Below, piece after piece: positions 44,563 through 54,400 of a stretch of DNA of 64,000 nucleotides. The position numbers were made by a program, and so were the translations under genes. The stretch is from Streptomyces alboniger (lineage in GTDB: Bacteria > Actinomycetota > Actinomycetes > Streptomycetales > Streptomycetaceae), in assembly GCF_008704395.1 (NCBI RefSeq), contig NZ_CP023695.1:6696001-6760000 (forward strand). Direction: 5' to 3'. The notes under the pieces are model-generated. The model saw only the letters and a list, made by a program, of their open reading frames with translations. It ran no database searches and was not told the origin of the DNA. The first letter of the stretch is position 1. Each line of letters starts with the position of its first letter.

Positions 44563-47500
44563 ATGGAGGACGAGAACGGGTCTGGCGACGCACGGCCGGG
44601 CGCCGAGGTGCGGGACAGCGGCGACGCCCGCGCGACGGACGGCAGCACCGCGATCACCGGAGTCAGTGCGGCGACGGCGGGCAGCGCGCCCGGCTCCGTC
44701 TCGGTCAGGGCGACGGGGGCGGCGTTCGCCTCGCACGGTGGGGTGGCAATCACTGGGTATGTGGCAGGCAACGTCCGTGTGACGCTGCCGTCCCTACAGT
44801 CCCGCTTGGTGCAGGAATCCGTCCTGCCCGGCGAACGGCGCCCGCGCCTGTTCGGGCGCGAGGCGGAGATCTCCGCCGGCCTCGACGTGCTCCGACGCGC
44901 GGACGGCGGCGGCCGGGCGGTGGTCGTGGTGACCGGGGCTCCTGGCATCGGGAAGAGCGACGTCGCCCTGCGCATGTCCAGGCTGGCCGCGGAGTGGTAC
45001 CCGGACGGCCAGTTCCACATCAATCTCGCACTGTCGACCGGCCCCACGGATCTCGTGTCGTCCATCCTCCATGCGCTCTTCCCACCAGAGCCTCCCCTGC
45101 CGGACCGCCGTGACCAGCAGCTGGCGCTGCTACGGACGACGCTTGCCAGGAAGCGCGTCTTGTTGCTCGTCGACGACATCGTCTCGGAGGAGGCGCTCCT
45201 TGAGGTCCTCTCCGTCGATGGCCCGTTCGCGCTGGTGGGGACCAGCCGCGTAAAGCTCAGCGGGCTCAGCGGCCTGGTCCGCCTCATCGACCTTGGTCCG
45301 CTCCCGACCGCGCCCAGCGAGGAACTCGTACGGTCGGTCGCCGGCCCCAGCAGGCTGACCGGCGAGCAGACGACTGCGCTGTGCGCGGCGTGCGCTGGTC
45401 ACCCGCTTGCCCTGCACATCGCCTCGGCGCACCTGGCCCGTCGGCCCCGCGTGAACGCCGACCGCTACCTGTCCGAGATCACCAACCCCGATCGGAGCGT
45501 CAAGGCCCTCGTTGCTGGCCAGACCGCGTTGCAGCCTGTGTTCCAGCAGAGCTTCGACGCGCTCGAACGTGACCAGGCACAGGTCTTCTCCGCGCTCGGC
45601 GTACTGCCGCACATGTCGTTTACCGTCGATGTCGTCGCAGCGAGCATCGCACCGCCACCGCTGGACGAGGTCGACGACGGCAACCTCACGGACACGGCTG
45701 CGCTCCTCGACTCGCTGGTCGAACTCAGTCTCATTGAGCAGCTCGACGACGACCGGTTTGTGATGCACGAAATTCAGCACCGCTTCGCCCGGCTGACGTC
45801 CGCGCCGTGGTCGGGGACGCAACGGGTGGATGTCGTCCGTCACGCCTGTCTCATCACAGCCGTCCGCGTGCGGTCGTCTACCGATGCGATCGGTTTCCTG
45901 GACGAGGAGGCGACCGTGCCTGCCGAGAGCAGTGCCGAAGCGCTGCGGTCGCTGGACGCGGACCGTTCTGGCGCGGTTGCGCTCGTCGAGACGGCCCGGC
46001 AGTACGAGGCATGGGAACACCTGCTGCTTCTCGCCTTCGCGCTCACCGAACACCTGCGGGTTGCCAGTCACTGGGAGGATCTGGACCGCGTCTACCGGTG
46101 CGTACAGGAGGCCGGGGAGCTAGCCGAACACACCAACTGGACGGCCACCGCGCTGTACAACCGGGCTGTGGTTGCCGGGCACCTCGGTGAGAGCCAGGAT
46201 GCGGTAGATCTGTATAACCGTTGTGCCGAAACGGCGCGCGCGGTCGATGATGCCGAGTATCTGTTCATGGCGCAGCTCGGTCTGGGGACGCTGCTGATCA
46301 ACCTGGGCCGGCCCCGCGACGCCATCGATTACCTGCGAAGCGGACTGCACTACTGGCGGACCGTCGGGCATCATCAGGTACTCGCGCTCGCCCTGGCGCA
46401 CTTGGGCCAGGCGTACCTGGCGGTCGGACAGACCCGCCGGGCTGAAAACTACCTGCGCAACAGCCGGGACCTGAGCCGGAACAGAGGCTTCGGCGAGATG
46501 CTCGCCACCCGGTCGATCGGCACACTGCTGCGCAGCACGGGCCGAGTGGCGGAAGCGGCGGAGGAGGCCGTCCGGGACATCAAACGGGCACGGGTCATCG
46601 GCAGCCGGGAGTGGGAGGCGCGGGCGCTGATGGACCTCGCAGCGGTCCCGGCCGGCGCCCGGCCGGAATCGGCTCCGGCCGAGCCCCTCGAGGCCGCTCT
46701 GTCCATCCATCGGGAGACGGGTGACTTGCAGGGCCAGGTCCGGGCATTGTTCCGGCTCGGTGAGGATGCCGCGCACCGCGCTGACCTCGACCCGGCCGCG
46801 ACCTACCTCGCGCAGTGCGCCGAGCTCGCCATCGGGATCGGCGACCATCAGCATGCGGCACGCTCCCTGACCTATCTCGCGTCATACAGCGGCGGCATCG
46901 GGCACCACGACACGGCGGAGGCCCAGTTCGAGGTCGCGTCGGACATGGCCCAAGAGTCCGGCAGCCCAGTTCTTCAGGCAGATGTCCTGCGGAAGCGTGC
47001 CCAGTTGCTCTGGCACCGGGGGAGGATCGGAGACGCCGTCAGCCTGCTGACCGAAGCGGAGCAGTCTCTCGCCGCCACTGACGAGAGTCAGGCACTCGCC
47101 CAGGTGCGGGCGGCCCTGGGCGAAGCCCTAGTCGTCGAGGGGCAGTGGCAGGACGGCGCCCGCATGCTGCAGTCCGTAGTCTCCGACTTCAGCGACGTCG
47201 CCTCCCCCCGCACTCGGGCCCGGGCGACGCGCGCCTTGGCCGTCCTCCACTCGCGACGCGGCCTGCACACCGAAGCCCTGTCCGCGATCACCAGGGCACT
47301 CGACGACTGCGAGCGGCACAACGACGTCGACGGCGTCCTGCACTGCCGGATGGCACTGGGCAACATCCATGCACGGGCCGGGCGGTGGGCGGAAGCCGCC
47401 GACCAGTACGAACAGACCGCGCGAGCCGCCGCCGAGCACAAAGATCTCCATGTCCTCCTCACCGCCCGCGCGCAGGCCGCGACCTGCATGCTGCATACCG

Positions 47501-48798
47501 GCAATCGGGACGAAGCCGCCGCCCTGATGACAAACAACATCCCGCTCGCCGAAAAGCTTGGCATGGACACCGTGCTTGCATCCCTGCACACCAACCTCGG
47601 CTCCTGCCACGCCAAGGCAGGCGATCACCCCGCCGCGGCTGCGTCCTTCCGCACGGCCTTGCAGATCAGCGAAGGGCTCGGCGATGGCCCGCTGCGCGCC
47701 ACTTGCCTGTTCAACCTGGCCCGCGCCGAGAAGGCTCTCAAGATATCGGAGGCCGCACGTTCCCTAGCCCAGCAAGCATTCACACTCCACCAGGACCTCG
47801 GCAACTGGCCGGAGGCCGGCGAGGCCCTGGCCTACCTGGGCGCACTCCACCACGAGCTCGTGGGCGGCGGCCCGGTCGACCAGCGCGTCCTCGAATCACT
47901 CCGTGCCCGTACCCTCCGGGACGATCGCGGCAATGCCGTGGTGCCGTCTCCCGGCCTGCCCCGGCTGCGCAGCGTGCGGATTTCCGACACAGTGCAACAG
48001 GCGCTGAGCGCATTCGATCTGGAGTCGCTCACGCTCCAGTTCGCCACCTCCAGGCAGTACTGCGCTATGTGCAACCTGATCATCGACGAGTCCGGCGAAG
48101 CCGAACTCCTCTACCTCCGCCACCCGGACGTCAACCACCCGATGCTCCGGCTCACTCACACCGGTTGCCACCTCTCCGAGGTGATCGAACTCACCGGCCC
48201 GGCCCCCAAGCGCTCCCCGGATCGCTTCGACGCCGAATGCATCCTCTTTGGTGGCAACCGAGCGGGTATCGTCCTCGACTGCCACGGTGGCTGGGAAGCG
48301 ATCCAGGGCAGCCGCCGCATCGAGGACGTCATCCTCCGGCTCTTCCTGGAGTCGGGCTTCACCAACCTGCGCACCCTGTACACCAACAACGGCGGCAAGC
48401 CCCTCGACCTCCGCGACCTGCCGCCCGTCCCGGGCAGGAACCTTCAGGCCCGCCTGGTCGACAACAAAATCACTCTCAGTAGCCCCCACTACGATCTCCT
48501 GCCGGGGCTGCCGCTCAACTTCTTACCTCACTGGTATGAGCGGGCCCATCATGGCTCGCTAATCGTCATCGTCGGCCGAAACCTTCCGGGCATGGTGGCG
48601 GACGACCCCACGTACCTCGAGCGCGCCATCCTCCTCGGGCAGGCTGTTGGCGCGGCCGTGCCGTTCGCGGTGGTGCGGCCACGCAGGAATGCGCCGTGTC
48701 CATGCATGATGCGGCGGGGGCGGAAGTTCAAGCACTGCTGCAGTGGGAGGGAAGTATCGGCGAGTCGGGGGGTGCTGCGACCGCCCGGCCATGATTGA
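44563..48798 (+). CDS. NB-ARC/TPR NLR-like protein with N-terminal amyloid-like motifs and SEC-C tail
   Basis: 1411 residues from ATG 44563, 7 bases after GGGAG. N-terminus: DSGDARATDGSTAITGV (18-34) and ATGAAFASHGGVAITGY (50-66). Then NB-ARC/STAND: FGREAEI, Walker A GAPGIGKS (125-132), Walker B VLLLVDD (about 199-205), LVGTSRV and GHPLALHIASAHL, followed by a winged-helix region. From about 480 to 1110 there are TPR-type helical repeats (ALYNRAVVAGHLGESQDAVD, LALAHLGQAYLAVGQTRRAE, LHTNLGSCHAKAGDHPAAA). A further domain of about 250 residues contains two Cys pairs. The end is a SEC-C zinc motif (CPCMMRRGRKFKHCCSG). This is an NLR-like sensor. The N-terminal motifs would transmit the signal to motif-bearing effectors. 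Confidence 0.8.
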   Translation: MEDENGSGDARPGAEVRDSGDARATDGSTAITGVSAATAGSAPGSVSVRATGAAFASHGGVAITGYVAGNVRVTLPSLQSRLVQESVLPGERRPRLFGREAEISAGLDVLRRADGGGRAVVVVTGAPGIGKSDVALRMSRLAAEWYPDGQFHINLALSTGPTDLVSSILHALFPPEPPLPDRRDQQLALLRTTLARKRVLLLVDDIVSEEALLEVLSVDGPFALVGTSRVKLSGLSGLVRLIDLGPLPTAPSEELVRSVAGPSRLTGEQTTALCAACAGHPLALHIASAHLARRPRVNADRYLSEITNPDRSVKALVAGQTALQPVFQQSFDALERDQAQVFSALGVLPHMSFTVDVVAASIAPPPLDEVDDGNLTDTAALLDSLVELSLIEQLDDDRFVMHEIQHRFARLTSAPWSGTQRVDVVRHACLITAVRVRSSTDAIGFLDEEATVPAESSAEALRSLDADRSGAVALVETARQYEAWEHLLLLAFALTEHLRVASHWEDLDRVYRCVQEAGELAEHTNWTATALYNRAVVAGHLGESQDAVDLYNRCAETARAVDDAEYLFMAQLGLGTLLINLGRPRDAIDYLRSGLHYWRTVGHHQVLALALAHLGQAYLAVGQTRRAENYLRNSRDLSRNRGFGEMLATRSIGTLLRSTGRVAEAAEEAVRDIKRARVIGSREWEARALMDLAAVPAGARPESAPAEPLEAALSIHRETGDLQGQVRALFRLGEDAAHRADLDPAATYLAQCAELAIGIGDHQHAARSLTYLASYSGGIGHHDTAEAQFEVASDMAQESGSPVLQADVLRKRAQLLWHRGRIGDAVSLLTEAEQSLAATDESQALAQVRAALGEALVVEGQWQDGARMLQSVVSDFSDVASPRTRARATRALAVLHSRRGLHTEALSAITRALDDCERHNDVDGVLHCRMALGNIHARAGRWAEAADQYEQTARAAAEHKDLHVLLTARAQAATCMLHTGNRDEAAALMTNNIPLAEKLGMDTVLASLHTNLGSCHAKAGDHPAAAASFRTALQISEGLGDGPLRATCLFNLARAEKALKISEAARSLAQQAFTLHQDLGNWPEAGEALAYLGALHHELVGGGPVDQRVLESLRARTLRDDRGNAVVPSPGLPRLRSVRISDTVQQALSAFDLESLTLQFATSRQYCAMCNLIIDESGEAELLYLRHPDVNHPMLRLTHTGCHLSEVIELTGPAPKRSPDRFDAECILFGGNRAGIVLDCHGGWEAIQGSRRIEDVILRLFLESGFTNLRTLYTNNGGKPLDLRDLPPVPGRNLQARLVDNKITLSSPHYDLLPGLPLNFLPHWYERAHHGSLIVIVGRNLPGMVADDPTYLERAILLGQAVGAAVPFAVVRPRRNAPCPCMMRRGRKFKHCCSGREVSASRGVLRPPGHD

Positions 48799-48859
48799 AC
48801 TCGTTGTCCGTTGCGATCGGCGACTGCGGCGCGTTTGATGCGGACGTCCGCTGTGACCG

Positions 48860-49090
48860 GATGGTCCTTATCCGCACCCGCTCGCTGTCCCGCCGCGCCC
48901 GCTCCAACAGCGCCACTGCCTGCGCCAAATCACGCACCGAAAGACAGGCGCCGGTAGGGTTGTCGCACGAGGACAACGTATGGCGATGGTCCTCGCCGAG
49001 GAGATCCGCGAACACTCCCAAGGCTCGACGGACCTCGGCTATTAGCCGACAAGGACAGTTCTTGGCACGCAAGGCAGAGGCCGGAAGTAA
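48860..49090 (-). pseudogene. Fragment of a kinesin-light-chain-type TPR protein
   Basis: Minus-strand frame ALGVFADLLGEDHRHTLSSC, ACLSVRDLAQAVALLERARR and DSERV matches one and a half of the LGEDHPDTL-type TPRs common in Streptomyces NB-ARC/TPR regulators. No ATPase domain or start is present. It lies between the NLR and the effector candidate and may be the leftover of a second NLR. Confidence 0.45.
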
Positions 49091-49328
49091 AAAGAACTCT
49101 GGCGACACCGGCTTCGGCGCCGCCCTCGGTGTGGTCGGCCAACACGCCTATGCGAGCCCGAAGATCTTGCTACAAAGGTCATATTTTAGAGGTATGCGGT
49201 CACGTTTCGCAATTTGCTGATTGCCAGTTCACGAGGCTCTGGAATGAGGTCCGGAGTGCGATGTCGATCTTCGACGCCTCCAGTGCGTGCAATGCCATGC
49301 ACGAGGCGCCTGGCTGTGCAGGGCGGGC

Positions 49329-49838
49329 CTATTCGTTGACGATTCCGGTGATGGCGGTGGATCCAGGTCCAGCGGCCTCCGCGTCTCCGGTGTGCGCGAC
49401 CTTCGACGGGCCGGGATGGCTACCGCTGGCGTTCCGGATTCCAGTGATCGCGCTGCCGCCGTCGCGGGCCGTCGCGTTGCCGGTGTCGATGGCCGTGTCG
49501 CCGACCGAGGCGGTGAGGGGCTCAAGGAGCGCGCGCAACTCTGCTGCAGCACCGGACTGTTCGGTCGCTTCGAGGCGGTCCAGCAGGGCCTCGAACCGTC
49601 CGGCCCACAGCCCTTCCTGCCGTGCCCGCTCCGCGCTGGCATCGCCTGATAGCGGGGGTACCAGGGCTTGCGCGGTGCGATCGAGCCGCACGAGCTCCGC
49701 CCTCACGCGCTCGGCGTCACCGCGGCCGACCAACTCCCCGGCACGACGCTGCGTCACGGGCCAGAACGCGGTTCCCACGGCCCGGACCACTGCTCGTCCG
49801 CCTTCTGCCGCCAGTGCCGTCAGCTCTTCAAACAGCAT
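49329..49838 (-). CDS. Bell-like helical effector candidate with C-terminal amyloid-like motif pair
   Basis: 169 residues from ATG 49838 (longer starts exist). Residues 1-110 are all-helical (FEELTALAAEGGRAVVRAV, GELVGRGDAERVRAEL, LWAGRFEALLDRLE), resembling the N-terminal domain of actinobacterial proteins that end in an amyloid motif (so-called Bell-type). The tail carries DTGNATARDGGSAITGI (118-134) and TGDAEAAGPGSTAITGI (150-166). These match the motif pairs in the NB-ARC protein and in the membrane protein at 44201. It is transcribed towards the NLR gene. Most likely a membrane-targeting death effector activated by motif templating; that activity is inferred. Confidence 0.65.
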   Translation of the reverse strand: MLFEELTALAAEGGRAVVRAVGTAFWPVTQRRAGELVGRGDAERVRAELVRLDRTAQALVPPLSGDASAERARQEGLWAGRFEALLDRLEATEQSGAAAELRALLEPLTASVGDTAIDTGNATARDGGSAITGIRNASGSHPGPSKVAHTGDAEAAGPGSTAITGIVNE

Positions 49839-50092
49839 GCTCGCCCCCATTCGCGGCCGCATGCCGCAGGACAACCTCTCACGACTCACCCGTGTACACG
49901 TTCGGAATTATCGAGAAGTTTCCGCGGCGACAGCGGTGAGGAGCGTGTGCTGCATCTCCAAACGGTCCCGCGGGTCCAGTCCTGGCCGCCGCAGGAACTC
50001 CCGGAGGTCGCGGGGCGCAGGGCGCGACCGAGGGTGGGGTGCCGGCCTCGGGCTGTGATTGCGGCCAGGGGCGAGGAACTGCCGGGCGATGT

Positions 50093-50719
50093 CTACGGCC
50101 GGTCCGGGACGCCGAGCGGCATGGTGAACCGCGGTTGCCAGCCTTCCTCCGTCAGCACCACCAGCTGGACCGCCACCGCACGGGTGTGCAGCGGTAGCAG
50201 ACTGCCGATCGCAGCACGGACATGGGCGGCAGCTGTCGGGTTGTCCGCACCCATGGCGACCGTGACATGGGCGGCGGGCCGCGCCCCGAAGCGGCCCTTG
50301 TACGGGCGCAACCCGGGCCACTGGGTGCGGAACGCATCGACGATCGTTTGGAGTCCCGGAACGGTGACGGCGACGAAGCCGGACTCCGTCACGACCTCCT
50401 CCAAGAGGAGATCAGCTGCCGGGAAACTCGCAGCCAGGGAACGCACGCCCTTCTCGTCCTGATCTGTCAGCGCCGATTCCAGCACGAACGGGTAGAGGAG
50501 CGAGACATGCGCCGGCACCCCATGACGCACCAGAGCCGGGTCGATACGCCACGCCGCATCGAGGAGCGGAGCGGCATCGGGCAAGACAACGACGACGGCA
50601 GTGGTCCCTGGCTCTGGCACGCCGTCATCATCGCAGGCCAGTCCGCTACTACGCGCGTTGCACTGGGAGGTGGGCGAGGGCAACGAGTTGGGCGTGGTCG
50701 AGGCGGTCGCGGCCGACAT
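50093..50719 (-). CDS. 2H phosphoesterase / 2'-5' RNA ligase-like protein
   Basis: 208 residues if read from ATG 50719. No ribosome site is obvious and the start could be internal (GTG before PEPGTTAVVV). HVSLLYPF and HVTVAMGA are the two H-x-(S/T)-x motifs of 2H enzymes, about 105 residues apart. The fold blocks FVAVTVPG and VQLVVLTEEG are also present. 2H proteins process cyclic phosphates or 2'-5' oligonucleotides, and some phages use them against cyclic-nucleotide immunity. After the stop, a further ~65 codons in another frame remain coding-like up to 49908 (…DLREFLRRPGLDPRDRLE…), possibly a lost extension. The region 49839-50092 holds only this. Confidence 0.7.
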   Translation of the reverse strand: MSAATASTTPNSLPSPTSQCNARSSGLACDDDGVPEPGTTAVVVVLPDAAPLLDAAWRIDPALVRHGVPAHVSLLYPFVLESALTDQDEKGVRSLAASFPAADLLLEEVVTESGFVAVTVPGLQTIVDAFRTQWPGLRPYKGRFGARPAAHVTVAMGADNPTAAAHVRAAIGSLLPLHTRAVAVQLVVLTEEGWQPRFTMPLGVPDRP

Positions 50720-51435
50720 GTTGGCTGGTGATCCACGCCCCGTATGGTGCCCGCTTCCGTCCGGGACGTGCTCGATGCGGGCACGTCCGGCGATGCCGCC
50801 CTCGCGTGTGGCTCCGGGTTTGGGCTCTGACTCACTTTCCGGATGTTGTTGGTGATCTTGTCGCGGCCTGTGGCACGGAGGTCTTGTACCCCCTGAGACT
50901 GCCGGATTTGCAAGCCGATCCCGAACAACTGGCACGCCCAGCGGGCGTAGTAGGACTTGAGAGGCGGATTGGTGCATCCAGTACGCAGCCACTGGGCCGC
51001 CATCGAGGCACGGCTGACGACCTAGCACCCGGTCATGACCCGGAAGGCGCTGTCCCGGAACACGTACGGAATACCCGGGCTAGTCCGAGCGAGGCCAGGA
51101 GCTGGGCAAACGCCAGCAGTCGGTAGGGGCCGTTGTATCCCCTTGGCGTTCACTGGATCACTCCAGATCGCAGGAATCCCTCTGGCACGACAGCATTCAG
51201 TGCTGTCCCCAACCTCCCAGGTCAGTACACCTACCTGCACGTCGGGAGAGTTCGGGTGGCCTGGTTCCTCCTGCGTATCTATGGGAGTTGGGCAGCGAGC
51301 TCTTTCTTACCGTGCTCCGTGAAGACGAAGTGAAGGCTTCGGTTCGCCTTTCATATGGTGAGGACGGTGGCCGCCTTCAATCGGTTACCTCAGTGGTGTT
51401 GACCGCCGTCAACCGCTCACAAGAGGCAACCGCGG
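50720..51435. other. Intergenic region with decayed fragments
   Basis: About 700 bases. A minus-strand frame near 50830-51003 (AAQWLRTGCTNPPLKSYYAR…) and a plus-strand frame near 51290-51470 (…ELFLTVLREDEVKASVRLSY…) look coding-like over 50-60 codons. Neither has a start and neither is recognised. I take them as remnants. Confidence 0.3.
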
Positions 51436-54400
51436 TCATTGTCCGCGGACTCGTGCGGCACGTTCTCGCTCTTCAGCCTGGTGAAGCAGCGCCTTCTGCT
51501 GTGAGCGGCCCGCTGCCGCGACCGCGCGCAGCGCAGGCACTCGGTCGGCAAGCGCGGTGAAGTAGTCCAGAAGCTGAGAATGCATCCGTGAGCGGTCCCC
51601 TGACCAAGAGTCGTACCAAGCGACAGCCGCCGCGACCCTGTCAGCACTCGCTCCCCGCTCCAACAGGAGCGGACCGATCTGCTCTACGGCCATGTTGCGC
51701 TGCCCGAAGAGGGCGTCAACCAGTTTGTCAGGGCTTACAGCGTGATCGTCGAGCAGCTGCTGGGCCAACTCGCTGTCCGAGCCGACGAGATGAATGAGGG
51801 CGCTGTGGCCGACGCGGGGCAGCCGGATGCATTGAACGGCCAGACGTAGTCGGTGCGGACGTGGGAGGTGAGCGAGGATGTGATCACCGTCGTGTGGGAG
51901 CGGCGAGGCGTACCAGCCCTTGGCGGTCATGTCCTGCAGCCGCTCGTGAAACCATGACTCGAAGGTGTCGGCGTCATGCTCCGCGAGGTACGCGAGGACT
52001 TTGCCCGCTCGCCACTGGCTATGCGGGGGTAGGTGATCGATGCGCAGGTTCTGCATCGCGCGGCGCCATGATGTCTGCCATTCTGCTGGCAGGACGGGGC
52101 CGTGTGGTGCTCCAACCGAGAAATTGATCGCTGCGCTCGCGGCGATGGCAGGGACTGTGTGGATGAGCAGGCGGTGCATGACATCGTCTGGCTCGTGGCG
52201 AATCAACGTCTCCAGCAGTGCCGCGTCCTCGGTCCGCATCGAGTCGATCACCAGCTCTCCCGTCTGATCCACCACGCCGCGCGCGAGGACGGCGCTGATG
52301 ACAGTGGGGCGGGAGGCGGCATCGTCGAGGGCCGCGCACAACATAGGCGGCGGCACCGCGTCGGGCGTCGTGGTGAGCCACTGCGTCAGGGCAGTCCCAA
52401 GCAGCAGGGTTTCACCTGATTCGGCGGCTGCCTGGTACCAGGCAGCCGGGTCGGTCATCAGTTCGCCCATGCGGATGGCTGTCAGGTAGCCGGTGTATTC
52501 ACCGAGGACCTGTGCCTGCTCAGCCAGTTCGCTGAATCGGGCCACTCCGGCGCGAGGTCCCAGAGCAATCAGTTTCTTTGCGAGTGTCTTCGCTTGAGTG
52601 AGCACCTGCTCGGTGGCTGCCTCGTAGTCACGGGTGAAGTCGACGCTTCCCCATTCACAGAAGGACTGAAGATCGGGGTCGACGTCGAATGTGGGCAGCT
52701 TCTGGCCAGCCGTTTGAGCACGGCCTTGCATCAGGGCGAGTTCGCGGTGGGCGCGCATCACTGCACCTGGGCTGTTTTGCAGCAATGGGTGGAGCGAAAC
52801 CAGAATACTGCGTCCTCCCTCAGCGCCACACCGGATCTGCTCGGCTGTGGGCGTCTGGCCACGGGAGGCGACGCCCAGGCCGAGCCGGACCCATCCCAGT
52901 GCCATGTCTAGCAGGGGGACCAGCGCGACGGGCGGGCAAGGAACCTTGTCCCCCCTTGTCGCATCGCTGATCAGAAGCGGCACTACCTGTTCCCACAGGC
53001 GGAGCAGCCTTGAGAGATTGTCTGCGGAGTCAACGCCGTGGGCGAGAGTGACCGTGGTCGGTGCCCCTGGGTCCGGCCAGTTCCCTGATACCTCGAAGTT
53101 GAAAATGCCCGCCAGGGCTTCGGTGGCTACGCTCCATTGCTCGACCGAGGCGCGATGGTGGCGCATCCAGTCGAGTACCGCCCGCAGCAGTCGGGTGCGG
53201 ATCTCAAGGGATGTACCGAAGTCGGGATCGATCATGCTGGCCAGATCGCAGAGCACGCGCAGCGGATGATCCGGGGTGGAGTTCCGACGACGCCTGTCTC
53301 CCACCGCCAGGGCCAGCAGTCCTCCGATCGCTTCCGGTAGCAAGAACTGACGTGCGCTCTGGATGAGTTGCTGGGTTGCTGCATCACTGAGGCGGTCGAC
53401 GGCCATCCCATACAGCTCTTCTGGTTCGCGAGGAGTGGCCAGCACGGCCAGAGCCCCGCTCGCCGCGAACCGGGCCGCGCTGGGGTCCAGGCGGGCGTAC
53501 TGCGCCACCACGGCGAAGGTGCTCACGTCCCAGGACGTGGGGGCGGACAGCGACTGGATCCACATCTCTGCTTGTGCCCGCGCCTGCGTGGAAGGGGCCA
53601 CCTCGGCTGCGGACATCACCGCAGACACAAGGTTAAGTGCGTGGTCGGGGAAGGCATCGACCAGCGTGCCCCACGGCCGTCGCACCGGGCTGGTGAAGAA
53701 CCAGCGTGCTACCAGCGGCGCGCACAGGGTCGGCTGCAGCCGCCAGACGTCCTCCACGGACTCCACCAGGCCGTTGTGTGCGAGGCCCTCCATCATGCCG
53801 GACAACTCAGCGGGAGCCGCGCCGACCAAGGGTGCGAGGGCGTACAGCGTTTCCGGCGATGCACCACCCAAGGCGGCCACACATGCCAGCGCATCCAGTG
53901 CGGTGTGTGACGTTGTTGCCTCGCTCAGGTACCGCTCAACATGCGCTACATGCGCTCTGCCGCTGAAGACGTCCCCGCTCTGCCCACTGGCCAGCAGCTC
54001 GCACAGCGTCACCGCCCAGCCCGGCCGACCGTCCGCTTGGTCAAGTACTGCGGCCCGGGACCGATGACCGGTGACACCCGCGGAGGTGACCAGCGTGTTC
54101 ATCTCCGTCCGTTCGAGAGGGCCCACGTTGATGATCAGTGCCCCGGGCAGCCAGCTACGCACCTCATCAAGCTGATCAGGCCAGGTTGTTACCACCGTGG
54201 AGAACAACAGATCGGTCTGTCGGCGGACGTGTCGCAGGATACGCACTGCATCAGGATGAGCATGAGCATCGTCCACGACCACTGCTCGCGGCAGCACCAG
54301 AAGCAGGTCGTCATGAACGTGAGCCAGCGAAGTGGGCTCTACGTAGACCACCCGATCACCGAGCTGACCGGTGAGTCGAGTTTTCCCCACCCCCGGAACT

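Noticed and set aside
44201..49838. RHIM-like or His-kinase-type motif instead of an amyloid motif
   Set aside because: The repeats lack the I/V-Q-V/I-G core of RHIM. The conserved pattern is TGxAxA…AxTG.
51288..51560. 90-codon plus-strand frame near the REase-STAND stop
   Set aside because: It overlaps the 3' end of the REase-STAND gene, lacks a good ribosome site and is not recognised. Kept only as a possible remnant.
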